From assembly GCA_002432805.1 (NCBI GenBank), contig DJGV01000018.1, positions 1 to 19,288 of the forward strand: DNA of 19,288 bases, written 5' to 3'. Every line of letters starts with the position of its first letter. Within the stretch, counting starts at the first letter, position 1. A program made the translations under genes and the position numbers. The notes under the pieces are model-generated. The model was not told where the DNA came from. It ran no database searches and saw only the letters and a list, made by a program, of their open reading frames with translations. Below are positions 1-6,599 of this stretch, one piece after another. This stretch comes from Fervidobacterium sp. UBA5837. GTDB taxonomy: Bacteria > Thermotogota > Thermotogae > Thermotogales > Fervidobacteriaceae.

Positions 1-393
1 TCAATCGATGTATTTCCAACAACAGTTCGCGTCCCTGTGAGGATAGGACATTCTGAGAGTGTAGTTGCGCGGACGCTTTTTCCTATCATGAGTAAAGATG
101 ATTTAATTGAAACAATTTCAAGTGGTGAGGATGTCGTACTACAAGATGATGTCGTAACACCTTTAGAAATCGCTGGAAGTGACCTTGTCTACGTGTCGAG
201 AGTGAGATTGTTCGATGCACATACGTTTGCACTTTGGATAGTTGCAGATAATTTGCGGGTTGGTGCTGCTACGAATGCAGTGAGAATTCTTGAGAAGCAT
301 CTCATTTTAAATAGTGATGGTGCGGGAAGTGTTGAAAATGCTGAAGGGGAGAATAGAGACAATGAGAATAGAGAGATATTCAGCAACAGGTAA
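1..393 (+). CDS. asd: Aspartate-semialdehyde dehydrogenase, C-terminal part (5' end outside window)
   Basis: Reading frame 1 is open from the first base to TAA at 391-393. The visible 130 residues contain VPVRIGHSESV, the conserved C-terminal segment of bacterial aspartate-semialdehyde dehydrogenases (substrate-binding His), and LRVGAATNAVRILE, the typical terminal helix that helps form the active-site lid. The enzyme reduces aspartyl-4-phosphate to aspartate semialdehyde with NADPH, the step just before DapA. The catalytic Cys and NADP-binding domain lie upstream of the window. The last about 25 residues are polar and rich in Glu/Asn, a tail beyond the usual end of the family. This tail region also overlaps the start of dapF by 32 nt, which suggests translational coupling. 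Identification is firm because the whole downstream operon is the same pathway. Confidence 0.93.
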   Translation, partial: SIDVFPTTVRVPVRIGHSESVVARTLFPIMSKDDLIETISSGEDVVLQDDVVTPLEIAGSDLVYVSRVRLFDAHTFALWIVADNLRVGAATNAVRILEKHLILNSDGAGSVENAEGENRDNENREIFSNR

Positions 394-1108
394 TTCTTTT
401 GTAGTGATTGATATTGTAGGTCAGAGTATGGACGATTCAACAAAATCGAGTTTGGTGGTTGAGCATGTTGGCGAACGAGACGGGGTGATATTTGTAGAAC
501 AACGTGAAGGTCTCTTCCACATGGATTATTTTAATCGAGATGGAAAGAGAGCCGATTTCTGTGGCAACGGTGCACGCACGTTTTTAACGTTTCTTAGGTC
601 TTTTTATGGTATCAGCGGCGAGGTGACCTTTTCAACTTATTCTGGTAATCTCGTTGGTAAGGCGTATGATACGATCTCTGTACAGATGCCAACACCGGAA
701 TTTCTGGATAAGGTGCATGTTGAAGCTCAAATTGGTTATTCAAGGCTCGATTTGCATGGTGGCTTTCTGAAAGTTGGTGTACCACACGTCGTTTTTGCGG
801 TCGATGAACTGAGTGATGATCTTATCTCGCTTGCACCGGAGATCAGACGTATCTACGATGCAAATGTCAATTTCTTCAGAAATACCGGTAACAAGAAATT
901 TGAGATTAGAACGTACGAAAGAGGTGTAGAGAGGGAGACCCTTTCTTGTGGTTCAGGTACAACAGCAACAGCATTTTATGTGAAGTATATTTTGAATGGT
1001 GATGCTTCTTTACCTGATCACACATATGCTCAGACACGCGGCGGTGAGTTGCAAGTTTCGTTTGATAATTATGGAGTGTTCTTATCGGGAGGTGTTGTAA
1101 ATGACTGA
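362..1108 (+). CDS. dapF: Diaminopimelate epimerase
   Basis: This 248-residue cytoplasmic enzyme interconverts LL- and meso-diaminopimelate for lysine and peptidoglycan synthesis. The sequence starts MRIERYSATGNSF, the family's N-terminal motif. It carries both catalytic cysteines in their signatures: Cys67 in RADFCGNGAR and Cys196 in ETLSCGSGTTA, which act as the two-base proton pair. The length is slightly below the usual 270 or so. The frame is open further upstream, but ATG 362 is chosen because the family motif begins there and GGGGAG lies 10-15 nt before it. It overlaps the end of asd by 32 nt, and its stop overlaps the dapA start by 8 nt, so the genes are probably translated in a coupled way. 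Confidence 0.95.
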   Translation: MRIERYSATGNSFVVIDIVGQSMDDSTKSSLVVEHVGERDGVIFVEQREGLFHMDYFNRDGKRADFCGNGARTFLTFLRSFYGISGEVTFSTYSGNLVGKAYDTISVQMPTPEFLDKVHVEAQIGYSRLDLHGGFLKVGVPHVVFAVDELSDDLISLAPEIRRIYDANVNFFRNTGNKKFEIRTYERGVERETLSCGSGTTATAFYVKYILNGDASLPDHTYAQTRGGELQVSFDNYGVFLSGGVVND

Positions 1109-2024
1109 GGCGGATATGGATGGAATGCCCGTATGTAATGAATTTTTTGAGGGTGTTGGCACTGCGATAGTGACGCCTTTCAAAGATGGTGATGTGGATT
1201 ATGAGAGCTATAGGAAGTTGGTAGAATGGCAGGTTGAATCCGGCGTTAAAGCGATAGTGGTTGCAGGTACGACGGGAGAGGGCTCTACTCTAACGATCGA
1301 AGAAAGAGATAAATTGACGGCAATAACGAAGGAAATATGCAAACATGATGCAAAGGTCATAGTAGGTACGGGAACAAACGATACACGTAAAACATTAGAA
1401 CTTTCTTTAAGTGCTCAGAAGGCCGGTGCAGACGGGTTATTGATCGTTACACCGTATTACAATAAGCCAACTCAAGAGGGACTCTATGCACATTACAAAT
1501 ATCTATCGGAGAGACTGAGTAAGCCAATTGTGATATACAACGTACCATCGAGAACTGGCGTGAATATAGCACCGGAAACGGTGGCAAAACTTGCACAAGA
1601 TTGCAAGAATATAGTAGCGATCAAAGAGGCAAATCCTGATGTGAACCAAGCGGATGAGATATATCGATTGACTAATGGAATGGAGTTTTACATCTATTCT
1701 GGGAACGATGATAGGGCATTCCACATGTGCTGCGCAGGCGCACGTGGTGTGATCTCCGTTGCTTCGAATGTGATTCCCGAGCAGATGGTTAAGATGATGA
1801 ATTCCGTACTCAATGATGATTTGTCTACAGCGCGCACTATCCATATGAAGCATCTTGAGCTGATGAAGGTGCTATTCATGGAATCGAATCCAGTGCCAGT
1901 TAAGGCTGCATTGCATCTCATGAATAAGATCGAAAATGAATTCAGACTTCCATTAGTGCCAGCAAAGAGTTCAACTGTTGAAAAGCTAAGAGTCGTTATG
2001 GGTGAATTGGGGTTGTTAAGATGA
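1101..2024 (+). CDS. dapA: 4-hydroxy-tetrahydrodipicolinate synthase
   Basis: This enzyme condenses pyruvate with aspartate semialdehyde, the first committed step to DAP and lysine. The 307 residues form a class I aldolase TIM barrel. Visible are GTTGEG at residues 56-61 (Thr pair of the proton relay), YYNKPTQEG at 119-127, IYNVPSRTG at 145-153 (catalytic Tyr146, Arg151 for the substrate carboxylate) and the Schiff-base Lys175 in AIKEANPD. The N-terminus is about 13 residues longer than many homologues. ATG 1101 is nevertheless supported by GGAGGTG at 1088-1094, six bases before it. The start overlaps dapF and the stop overlaps dapB as ATGA, so it sits in the tightest part of the operon. Confidence 0.97.
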   Translation: MTEADMDGMPVCNEFFEGVGTAIVTPFKDGDVDYESYRKLVEWQVESGVKAIVVAGTTGEGSTLTIEERDKLTAITKEICKHDAKVIVGTGTNDTRKTLELSLSAQKAGADGLLIVTPYYNKPTQEGLYAHYKYLSERLSKPIVIYNVPSRTGVNIAPETVAKLAQDCKNIVAIKEANPDVNQADEIYRLTNGMEFYIYSGNDDRAFHMCCAGARGVISVASNVIPEQMVKMMNSVLNDDLSTARTIHMKHLELMKVLFMESNPVPVKAALHLMNKIENEFRLPLVPAKSSTVEKLRVVMGELGLLR

Positions 2025-2695
2025 GCGAGAACGTCAGTATAAGATGTGGTTTAATCGGTTGCATGGGGAAGATGGGACAGGAGATTAGAGGTTATTTTAC
2101 AACTTTTGGAGATCGATTCGTATTAGAAATTGATAAAGGTTTTATAAATGAATCTGATCGACCAGATGTAATCATAGATTTTTCCAATCCTGCAGCACTT
2201 GATAGTACGATAGAATTCTGCAAGAAGTATGATTCCCCATTGGTAATTGGAACAACTGGACTTAATGAGGAAAATTTGGCGAGACTGAAGGACCTGTCAA
2301 AGAGCGTAGCTGTAGTGCAGAGTTACAACTTTGCTGATGGTATAAACATCGTAAGGGAAATTCTTGAGATGTTTGGCAGATATTTTGATAATTGGGATGG
2401 TGCGATCGTTGAGATTCACCACAATCAGAAAAAAGATGCACCATCAGGTACCGCAATTATGTTGAAGAATAGTCTTGGCAGAGAATTGCCAATAAGCTCA
2501 CTTCGTGTTGGCGGGGTCTTTGGCGAGCACACAATCATTTTCTCAAACGCAGGTGAGGTGGTAAGAATCAGTCACACTGCTTTATCGAGGCGTGCATTTG
2601 CAATTGGCGTGCGTAAAGCTGCACTGTTTGCGATTCAAGCCGAGAAAGGTTTCTATTCTTATCGAGATGTGTTGAGAAATTCTGTAAATCACTGA
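2021..2695 (+). CDS. dapB: 4-hydroxy-tetrahydrodipicolinate reductase
   Basis: DapB reduces the DapA product to tetrahydrodipicolinate with NAD(P)H. The protein is 224 residues, shorter than the about 270 of the E. coli enzyme, as I recall for Thermotoga homologues. It has a Rossmann motif GLIGCMGKMG at residues 10-19. The catalytic signature EIHHNQKKDAPSGTA spans 131-145, with His133/His134 and the proton-donating Lys138. RVGGVFGEHTI near residue 162 is the usual substrate-binding strand. The start is fixed by the ATGA overlap with dapA. The gene is followed by a 63-nt gap before dapH that holds a direct repeat, the first real break in the operon. Confidence 0.96.
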   Translation: MSENVSIRCGLIGCMGKMGQEIRGYFTTFGDRFVLEIDKGFINESDRPDVIIDFSNPAALDSTIEFCKKYDSPLVIGTTGLNEENLARLKDLSKSVAVVQSYNFADGINIVREILEMFGRYFDNWDGAIVEIHHNQKKDAPSGTAIMLKNSLGRELPISSLRVGGVFGEHTIIFSNAGEVVRISHTALSRRAFAIGVRKAALFAIQAEKGFYSYRDVLRNSVNH

Positions 2696-2696
2696 A

Positions 2697-2721
2697 GAGT
2701 TCTTACAAAGGAGTTCTTACA
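2697..2721 (+). repeat. 11-bp direct repeat in the dapB-dapH gap
   Basis: GAGTTCTTACA occurs at 2697-2707 and again at 2711-2721, a 14-nt period separated by AAG. No hairpin or promoter is evident. It may be a slippage duplication; function unknown. Confidence 0.7.
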
Positions 2722-2758
2722 GAGTAAGGAGAGAATAAACGACAAAGGGGTGTTATTG

Positions 2759-3514
2759 ATGCAGTATTTCGATGATTCGAAGAAAAGTCCAGAAGATATG
2801 ACGAGCGAGGAGATTATAGAGATAATTGCAAGCAGTAAAAAGAAGGATATAGTACGTGCATATGTTTCAGGAGAACTTGAGAAAATAAATGTAGAAGGTA
2901 TGAACGGATACGGCAGCGAGTTTGAGTTTGTTGGTAGTGGTAGTTTTGGTGTGCTTTTCGGTAATTATGATTTTATCTTACCTGTGTTGAAGAGCGAGTA
3001 TATCACTTCCTCAAAGCTGGAATGGATTGCAAGAAATTCCGCTATTCCACTTTCGGATCTTTCAAAGTTCAATGCAAGGATTGAACCTGGTGCCGTCATT
3101 AGGGATTATGTGGAAATAGGTGATAGCGCTGTTGTGATGATGGGTGCCGTTATCAATCTCGGTGCAATTATCGGAGAAGGTACGATGATAGATATGAATG
3201 TTGTAGTAGGTGCAAGGGCTCGTATCGGTAGATTCTGCCACATAGGTGCGGGAAGTGTGATAGCAGGCGTCGTTGAGCCACCGACCGCAAGCCCAGTTGT
3301 GATAGAGGACAGGGTAGTCATAGGCGCGAATGCAGTTGTGCTTGAGGGAGTTAGAGTTGGCGAGGGTTCGGTTGTTGCAGCAGGTGCGGTAGTTGTCGAA
3401 GATGTACCTCCTCATACTGTAGTTGCTGGTGTGCCTGCAAGGGTAATTAAGAAAGTCGATGAGAGGACCGCAGCTAAAACGCAAGTTTTGGAAGAGTTAC
3501 GTAAGTTGAAATAA
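2759..3514 (+). CDS. dapH: Tetrahydrodipicolinate N-acetyltransferase
   Basis: This 251-residue enzyme acetylates tetrahydrodipicolinate with acetyl-CoA, opening the N-acetyl branch of DAP synthesis. A short helical N-terminal part (MTSEEIIEIIASSKKKD) is followed by a mixed domain. From about residue 105 a left-handed beta-helix of hexapeptide repeats is evident (IEPGAVIRDYVEIGDSAVV, then IGEGTMIDMNVVVGARARIG), closing with VVAGVPARVIKK, the hallmark end of hexapeptide acyltransferases. The size and N-terminus fit DapH better than the roughly 275-residue succinyltransferase DapD. A GTG at 2750 is in frame, but ATG 2759 is preferred because AAAGGGG ends about 9 nt before it. The class III aminotransferase downstream supports the acetyl route. 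The acyl group itself is an inference from family type. Confidence 0.88.
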   Translation: MQYFDDSKKSPEDMTSEEIIEIIASSKKKDIVRAYVSGELEKINVEGMNGYGSEFEFVGSGSFGVLFGNYDFILPVLKSEYITSSKLEWIARNSAIPLSDLSKFNARIEPGAVIRDYVEIGDSAVVMMGAVINLGAIIGEGTMIDMNVVVGARARIGRFCHIGAGSVIAGVVEPPTASPVVIEDRVVIGANAVVLEGVRVGEGSVVAAGAVVVEDVPPHTVVAGVPARVIKKVDERTAAKTQVLEELRKLK

Positions 3515-3542
3515 CCTTACGCAGTTTTAACTTCACAGATTT

Positions 3543-3559
3543 GAGAGGTGATAAGATTG
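3543..3559 (+). promoter_or_regulatory. Shine-Dalgarno and TTG start of lysC
   Basis: GAGAGGTG at 3543-3550 is followed after six bases by TTG at 3557. The upstream in-frame GTG at 3548 lies inside this ribosome-binding site and cannot be the start. The protein then begins M-AVVVQKYGGSS, the exact usual start of aspartokinases. Confidence 0.75.
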
Positions 3560-4759
3560 GCGGTTGTTGTTCAAAAATACGGTGGCTCTTCGGTTGCTGA
3601 CCCAGTGAGGATCAAGAACGTAGCAAGAAGGATTGCGAGGAAGGTTAGAGGAGGTTTCAAAGTAGTATCCGTTGTATCGGCAATGGGAAAAACGACTGAT
3701 CAACTGATCTCACTTGCTAAGTCCGTATCTGAAAATCCAGATGAGAGAGAACTCGATATGGTACTTGTGACTGGTGAACAAGTTTCTTGCGCATTAGTTG
3801 CAATGGCGCTAAGAGATCTGGGAATCAATGCAATATCACTCAACGCATTTCAAGCAAAGATACTTACCACAGGAAACCACACGAATGCAAGAATCGTGGA
3901 CATAAATTCAAAGAGACTGAAAGAGTATTTGAGAAGTTACGACGTAGTGGTGATAACGGGTTTTCAAGGCATTAATGAAGATGAGAATTTCACAACTCTG
4001 GGGCGTGGTGGTTCTGATACGTCTGCAGTCGCGTTGGCAGCAACATTGAAAAGTGATTGTGAGATATACAGCGATGTAGCAGGGGTGTACACGTGTGACC
4101 CAAAGTTGTATCCAAAGACAAGAAAGTGGAAATACATTACGTATGACGATATGCTCGAGCTTGCTGCTATGGGGGCGAAAGTCCTACATTCGAGGTCTGT
4201 TGAAATTGCAAAGAAATACAACGTGAAGATATACTGTGGCTCATCATTTAGCGACGAGGAGGGAACTTGGGTGGTAGATAAACTTCCAGAATGGTTAGAA
4301 GAACCGGTTGTTACTGGAATAAGTTTGGATGAGGGACAAGTAAAGGCTTCGATAATGAATTTGCCAAACGATGCAACCGTAATTAGTGATATATTCAAGC
4401 GAGTAGCTGAGAAAGGCATAAATGTAGATATGATATCGCTCGTGAAAAATGGAGAGGCAACACATGTGTCTTTTACTGTTGTATCAGATAAGATAGCTGG
4501 AATCAAGGAACTACTTGACGAAACGCTGTCAACTTACGGTGGAAATTATCATTTCTACGGCCGATTTTCAAAGATAACAATTGTTGGAACTGGTATGAGG
4601 TCAAATTACGGTGTTGCCTCAAAGTTCTTAGAATTACTGGCATCTGAGGGGGTCGAGCCTGAACTAATAACAACGTCGGAGATAAAAATATCTGCACTCG
4701 TACCTGAGGAAAAGGCACATGCACTTGTGGAGAAAATTTGCGAGGAATTTCAATTATGA
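3557..4759 (+). CDS. lysC: Aspartate kinase (aspartokinase)
   Basis: LysC phosphorylates aspartate, the entry step of the whole pathway. The 400 residues begin with the family motif QKYGGSSVAD (residues 6-15). They carry TTLGRGGSDTSAVALAA near 150 (aspartate and nucleotide binding) and GAKVLHSRSVEIA near 215. The kinase domain is followed from about residue 255 by two ACT domains (for example ATVISDIFKRVAEKGINVDMIS), where lysine or threonine would bind as feedback inhibitor. Length and layout match monofunctional aspartokinases of the B. subtilis LysC type, with no homoserine dehydrogenase fused. The start is the TTG served by GAGAGGTG. It lies 42 nt after dapH in the same direction and is probably co-transcribed. 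Confidence 0.95.
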   Translation: MAVVVQKYGGSSVADPVRIKNVARRIARKVRGGFKVVSVVSAMGKTTDQLISLAKSVSENPDERELDMVLVTGEQVSCALVAMALRDLGINAISLNAFQAKILTTGNHTNARIVDINSKRLKEYLRSYDVVVITGFQGINEDENFTTLGRGGSDTSAVALAATLKSDCEIYSDVAGVYTCDPKLYPKTRKWKYITYDDMLELAAMGAKVLHSRSVEIAKKYNVKIYCGSSFSDEEGTWVVDKLPEWLEEPVVTGISLDEGQVKASIMNLPNDATVISDIFKRVAEKGINVDMISLVKNGEATHVSFTVVSDKIAGIKELLDETLSTYGGNYHFYGRFSKITIVGTGMRSNYGVASKFLELLASEGVEPELITTSEIKISALVPEEKAHALVEKICEEFQL

Positions 4760-4781
4760 TTCTGTGATTTTCAATTGTAAA

Positions 4782-4800
4782 TTAAGTGTAGTTAAGTGTA
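4782..4800 (+). repeat. 9-bp direct repeat in the lysC-aminotransferase gap
   Basis: TTAAGTGTA is present at 4782-4790 and 4792-4800, a 10-nt period. The second copy runs into TAATAT at 4799-4804, which could serve as a weak -10, but no matching -35 was found. Confidence 0.6.
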
Positions 4801-4836
4801 ATATTGTTTGAATATAAGAGTAGACGAGGTGATCTC

Positions 4837-5976
4837 ATGAGTTATGTTGCTGATACGTACAGTAGATTTCCAATTCGCATAGTTAAGGCAAATGGTATGA
4901 ATGTTTGGGACGATGAGGGGCGAGAGTACATCGATACATTCATGGGTATCGGTGTACTACTATTTGGGCACAATTATCCAGTGGTTGTTCAAGCAATGAA
5001 GCAGAAGATGGACCACTATGTACATCTTTCAAACTTTTTTGCCGATGATGATGCAGAAGTTGTTGCAGAGAGATTAGTAAAGGAAACGGGAAGGAATGGG
5101 AAGGTCTTTTTCACTAACTCCGGTGCAGAGAGCAGTGAATGCGCTCTCAAAGTTGTAAGGAAAACTAAGAAGAGTGGAAAAATCGTGTCGTTTGTCAAGA
5201 ATTTTCATGGCAGAACGATGAAGTCACTCAGTATAACGGGATTTGATAATTTAAGAAAGCAGTTCGTAGATGAAAAGGATGTTGTGTTCCTCCCATACGA
5301 TGTAAATGTGGTTGAGGAGTTCCTTGAAAAGGAATCAGATATAGCAGCAGTTTTTATAGAGGTGCTTCATGGAAGTGGCGGGCTCGACTTGATTCCAACG
5401 AAGATTGTTGAATTGATAAATCACTATAAACCAATTCGTAACTTTATACTGATTGCAGATGAGGTACAGAGTGGACTTGGCAGAACTGGTAAATTCTATG
5501 CCTATCAACATTTTGATCTCAAACCAGATTTGGTAACCCTGGCAAAAGGAATTGGGGGCGGATTGCCACTGGGCGGCTGCATCATGTTAGATGATTTTTC
5601 AGATGTATTTGTCAACGGTGACCACGGTTCAACCTTTGCACCAAATCCCGTCGCACTTGCCGGTGGTCGAGCTGTTTTGAGCTTGATAAACGATGAATTA
5701 CTTGAACATGTGAGAGAGATGGGCAAGATTTTTGAATCAAGATTCAGTGCGCTCGGTGAAGTACGCGGTTTGGGATTGATGAGAGGTGTAAGACTTGCAG
5801 ATGAAACTACAAAGAAATTGGCAAAAGAGCATTTCTTGAATCAAGGTCTGTTAGTCAATATCATCTCCAATGGCGTAATCAGATTCTTGCTTCCATTGAA
5901 TGTAACAGTGGAAGATATAGATACTGTCTTTTATCGGTTTACTGCTACGCTCGAGAAAGTAAGTTCTAATGTCTAA
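4837..5976 (+). CDS. Class III aminotransferase, probably N-acetyl-LL-diaminopimelate aminotransferase
   Basis: This 379-residue PLP enzyme belongs to the acetylornithine/4-aminobutyrate (ArgD/GabT) family. Seen are FFTNSGAESSECALK at about residues 91-105 (phosphate binding), FHGRTMKS near 123, IADEVQSGLGRTGKF near 207-220 (Asp holding the PLP nitrogen) and the Schiff-base Lys237 in LVTLAKGIGGG. Such enzymes transaminate N-acetylornithine or, in the acetyl DAP branch, N-acetyl-2-amino-6-oxopimelate. Its place as last gene of the dap operon, with dapH and no arg genes nearby, makes the DAP role the better inference; it could serve both. The start is ATG 4837 behind CGAGGTGAT, not the in-frame TTG at 4804. 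No clear terminator follows. Confidence 0.85.
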   Translation: MSYVADTYSRFPIRIVKANGMNVWDDEGREYIDTFMGIGVLLFGHNYPVVVQAMKQKMDHYVHLSNFFADDDAEVVAERLVKETGRNGKVFFTNSGAESSECALKVVRKTKKSGKIVSFVKNFHGRTMKSLSITGFDNLRKQFVDEKDVVFLPYDVNVVEEFLEKESDIAAVFIEVLHGSGGLDLIPTKIVELINHYKPIRNFILIADEVQSGLGRTGKFYAYQHFDLKPDLVTLAKGIGGGLPLGGCIMLDDFSDVFVNGDHGSTFAPNPVALAGGRAVLSLINDELLEHVREMGKIFESRFSALGEVRGLGLMRGVRLADETTKKLAKEHFLNQGLLVNIISNGVIRFLLPLNVTVEDIDTVFYRFTATLEKVSSNV

Positions 5977-6033
5977 AATAATGAGTTGCTTGCTTGAGAT
6001 TGATGTGGAAATCTGGATTGAAAATTAACCTCA

Positions 6034-6053
6034 AATGTCAACTAATGTCAACT
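6034..6053 (+). repeat. Perfect 10-bp tandem duplication between convergent genes
   Basis: AATGTCAACT is repeated head to tail (6034-6043, 6044-6053) in the short gap between the aminotransferase and the RNase H gene. No rho-independent terminator is visible in this convergent gap. Confidence 0.75.
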
Positions 6054-6061
6054 ATAGATAT

Positions 6062-6538
6062 TCATAATGCTGATAGATAATTCAAGAACTCTCCGATGTC
6101 TATGTTCGATTTTCCATTTTCAAGTGCTAGCTTTGCGAGTTTATCCGTGCGGTCATTGTACTTATCGCCCGAGTGCGCATCAACTTTTACGAATTGATAA
6201 TTTACAATCTGATTTTCGAATAGAAATCTCTGATACAATTTTGTGATGTGTGTATTTGTTTTCCATTCGCCACTTGCCCATTTGGCTATACCTTCGTAAT
6301 CGTGTTGAATTATTATGCAACTTATTGAATTCCTTGCCGCATAGTACATTGCATACATAGCGGCAAGGAGCTCACCTGATACGTTCCTATGTTTTGAAAG
6401 TTCTTCGTTTTTTATTGAGAAGTAGAATTCTTTGTTAAGCCTTTCGTCAACATCTACGAAGATTATTGCACCGGATATTATCCCATCTCTATAGCTACCA
6501 TCTACATAAACATCTTTACATACGTTACTGTTTTCCAT
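6062..6538 (-). CDS. rnhA: Ribonuclease HI
   Basis: This 158-residue enzyme cleaves the RNA strand of RNA-DNA hybrids (R-loops, primers). All catalytic positions are visible: Asp13 in VYVDGSY, Glu56 in NVSGELLA, Asp80 in IIQHDYEG and Asp132 in NDRTDKLA, plus the flexible-loop His122 in DAHSGDKYN. It is the plain catalytic domain without an N-terminal hybrid-binding domain. The motifs are close to the H-type enzymes of Gram-positive bacteria (KYNDRTDKLA). An ATG lies four codons upstream at 6550, but the sequence ATGGAG at that site looks like the ribosome-binding site for ATG 6538, so I chose the latter. It follows the chemoreceptor gene by 61 nt on the same strand. Assignment to HI is strong; the in vivo substrate is not. 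Confidence 0.88.
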   Translation of the reverse strand: MENSNVCKDVYVDGSYRDGIISGAIIFVDVDERLNKEFYFSIKNEELSKHRNVSGELLAAMYAMYYAARNSISCIIIQHDYEGIAKWASGEWKTNTHITKLYQRFLFENQIVNYQFVKVDAHSGDKYNDRTDKLAKLALENGKSNIDIGEFLNYLSAL

Positions 6539-6550
6539 ACTATTCTCCAT
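6527..6550 (-). repeat. 12-bp near-perfect tandem repeat at the RNase H start
   Basis: On the minus strand ATGGAGAATAGT is followed directly by ATGGAAAACAGT, differing at two bases. The first copy supplies both an upstream ATG and the GGAG that serves the second ATG. It looks like a recent in-frame duplication giving two alternative starts. Confidence 0.65.
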
Positions 6551-6599
6551 CTGCTAATCATTTTTGTTAGTTAATGTGCATCTGATACCGAAGTCATGT

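Noticed and set aside
3062..3484. 140-residue minus-strand open frame opposite dapH
   Set aside because: It lies wholly inside dapH, its composition (many His, Tyr, Asn, Thr) mirrors the hexapeptide repeat codons, and it has no ribosome-binding site or family motif.
3964..4506. 180-residue minus-strand open frame opposite lysC
   Set aside because: Antisense shadow of a well-supported gene; Ser/Thr/Phe-rich with no recognisable domain.
4760..4836. Possible promoter for the aminotransferase (TAATAT at 4799-4804)
   Set aside because: No -35 and no terminator upstream; readthrough from lysC explains expression more simply.
5977..6061. Expected terminator between the convergent aminotransferase and RNase H genes
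   Set aside because: I searched this gap for a GC stem with a T-run and saw none, only the 10-bp tandem repeat.
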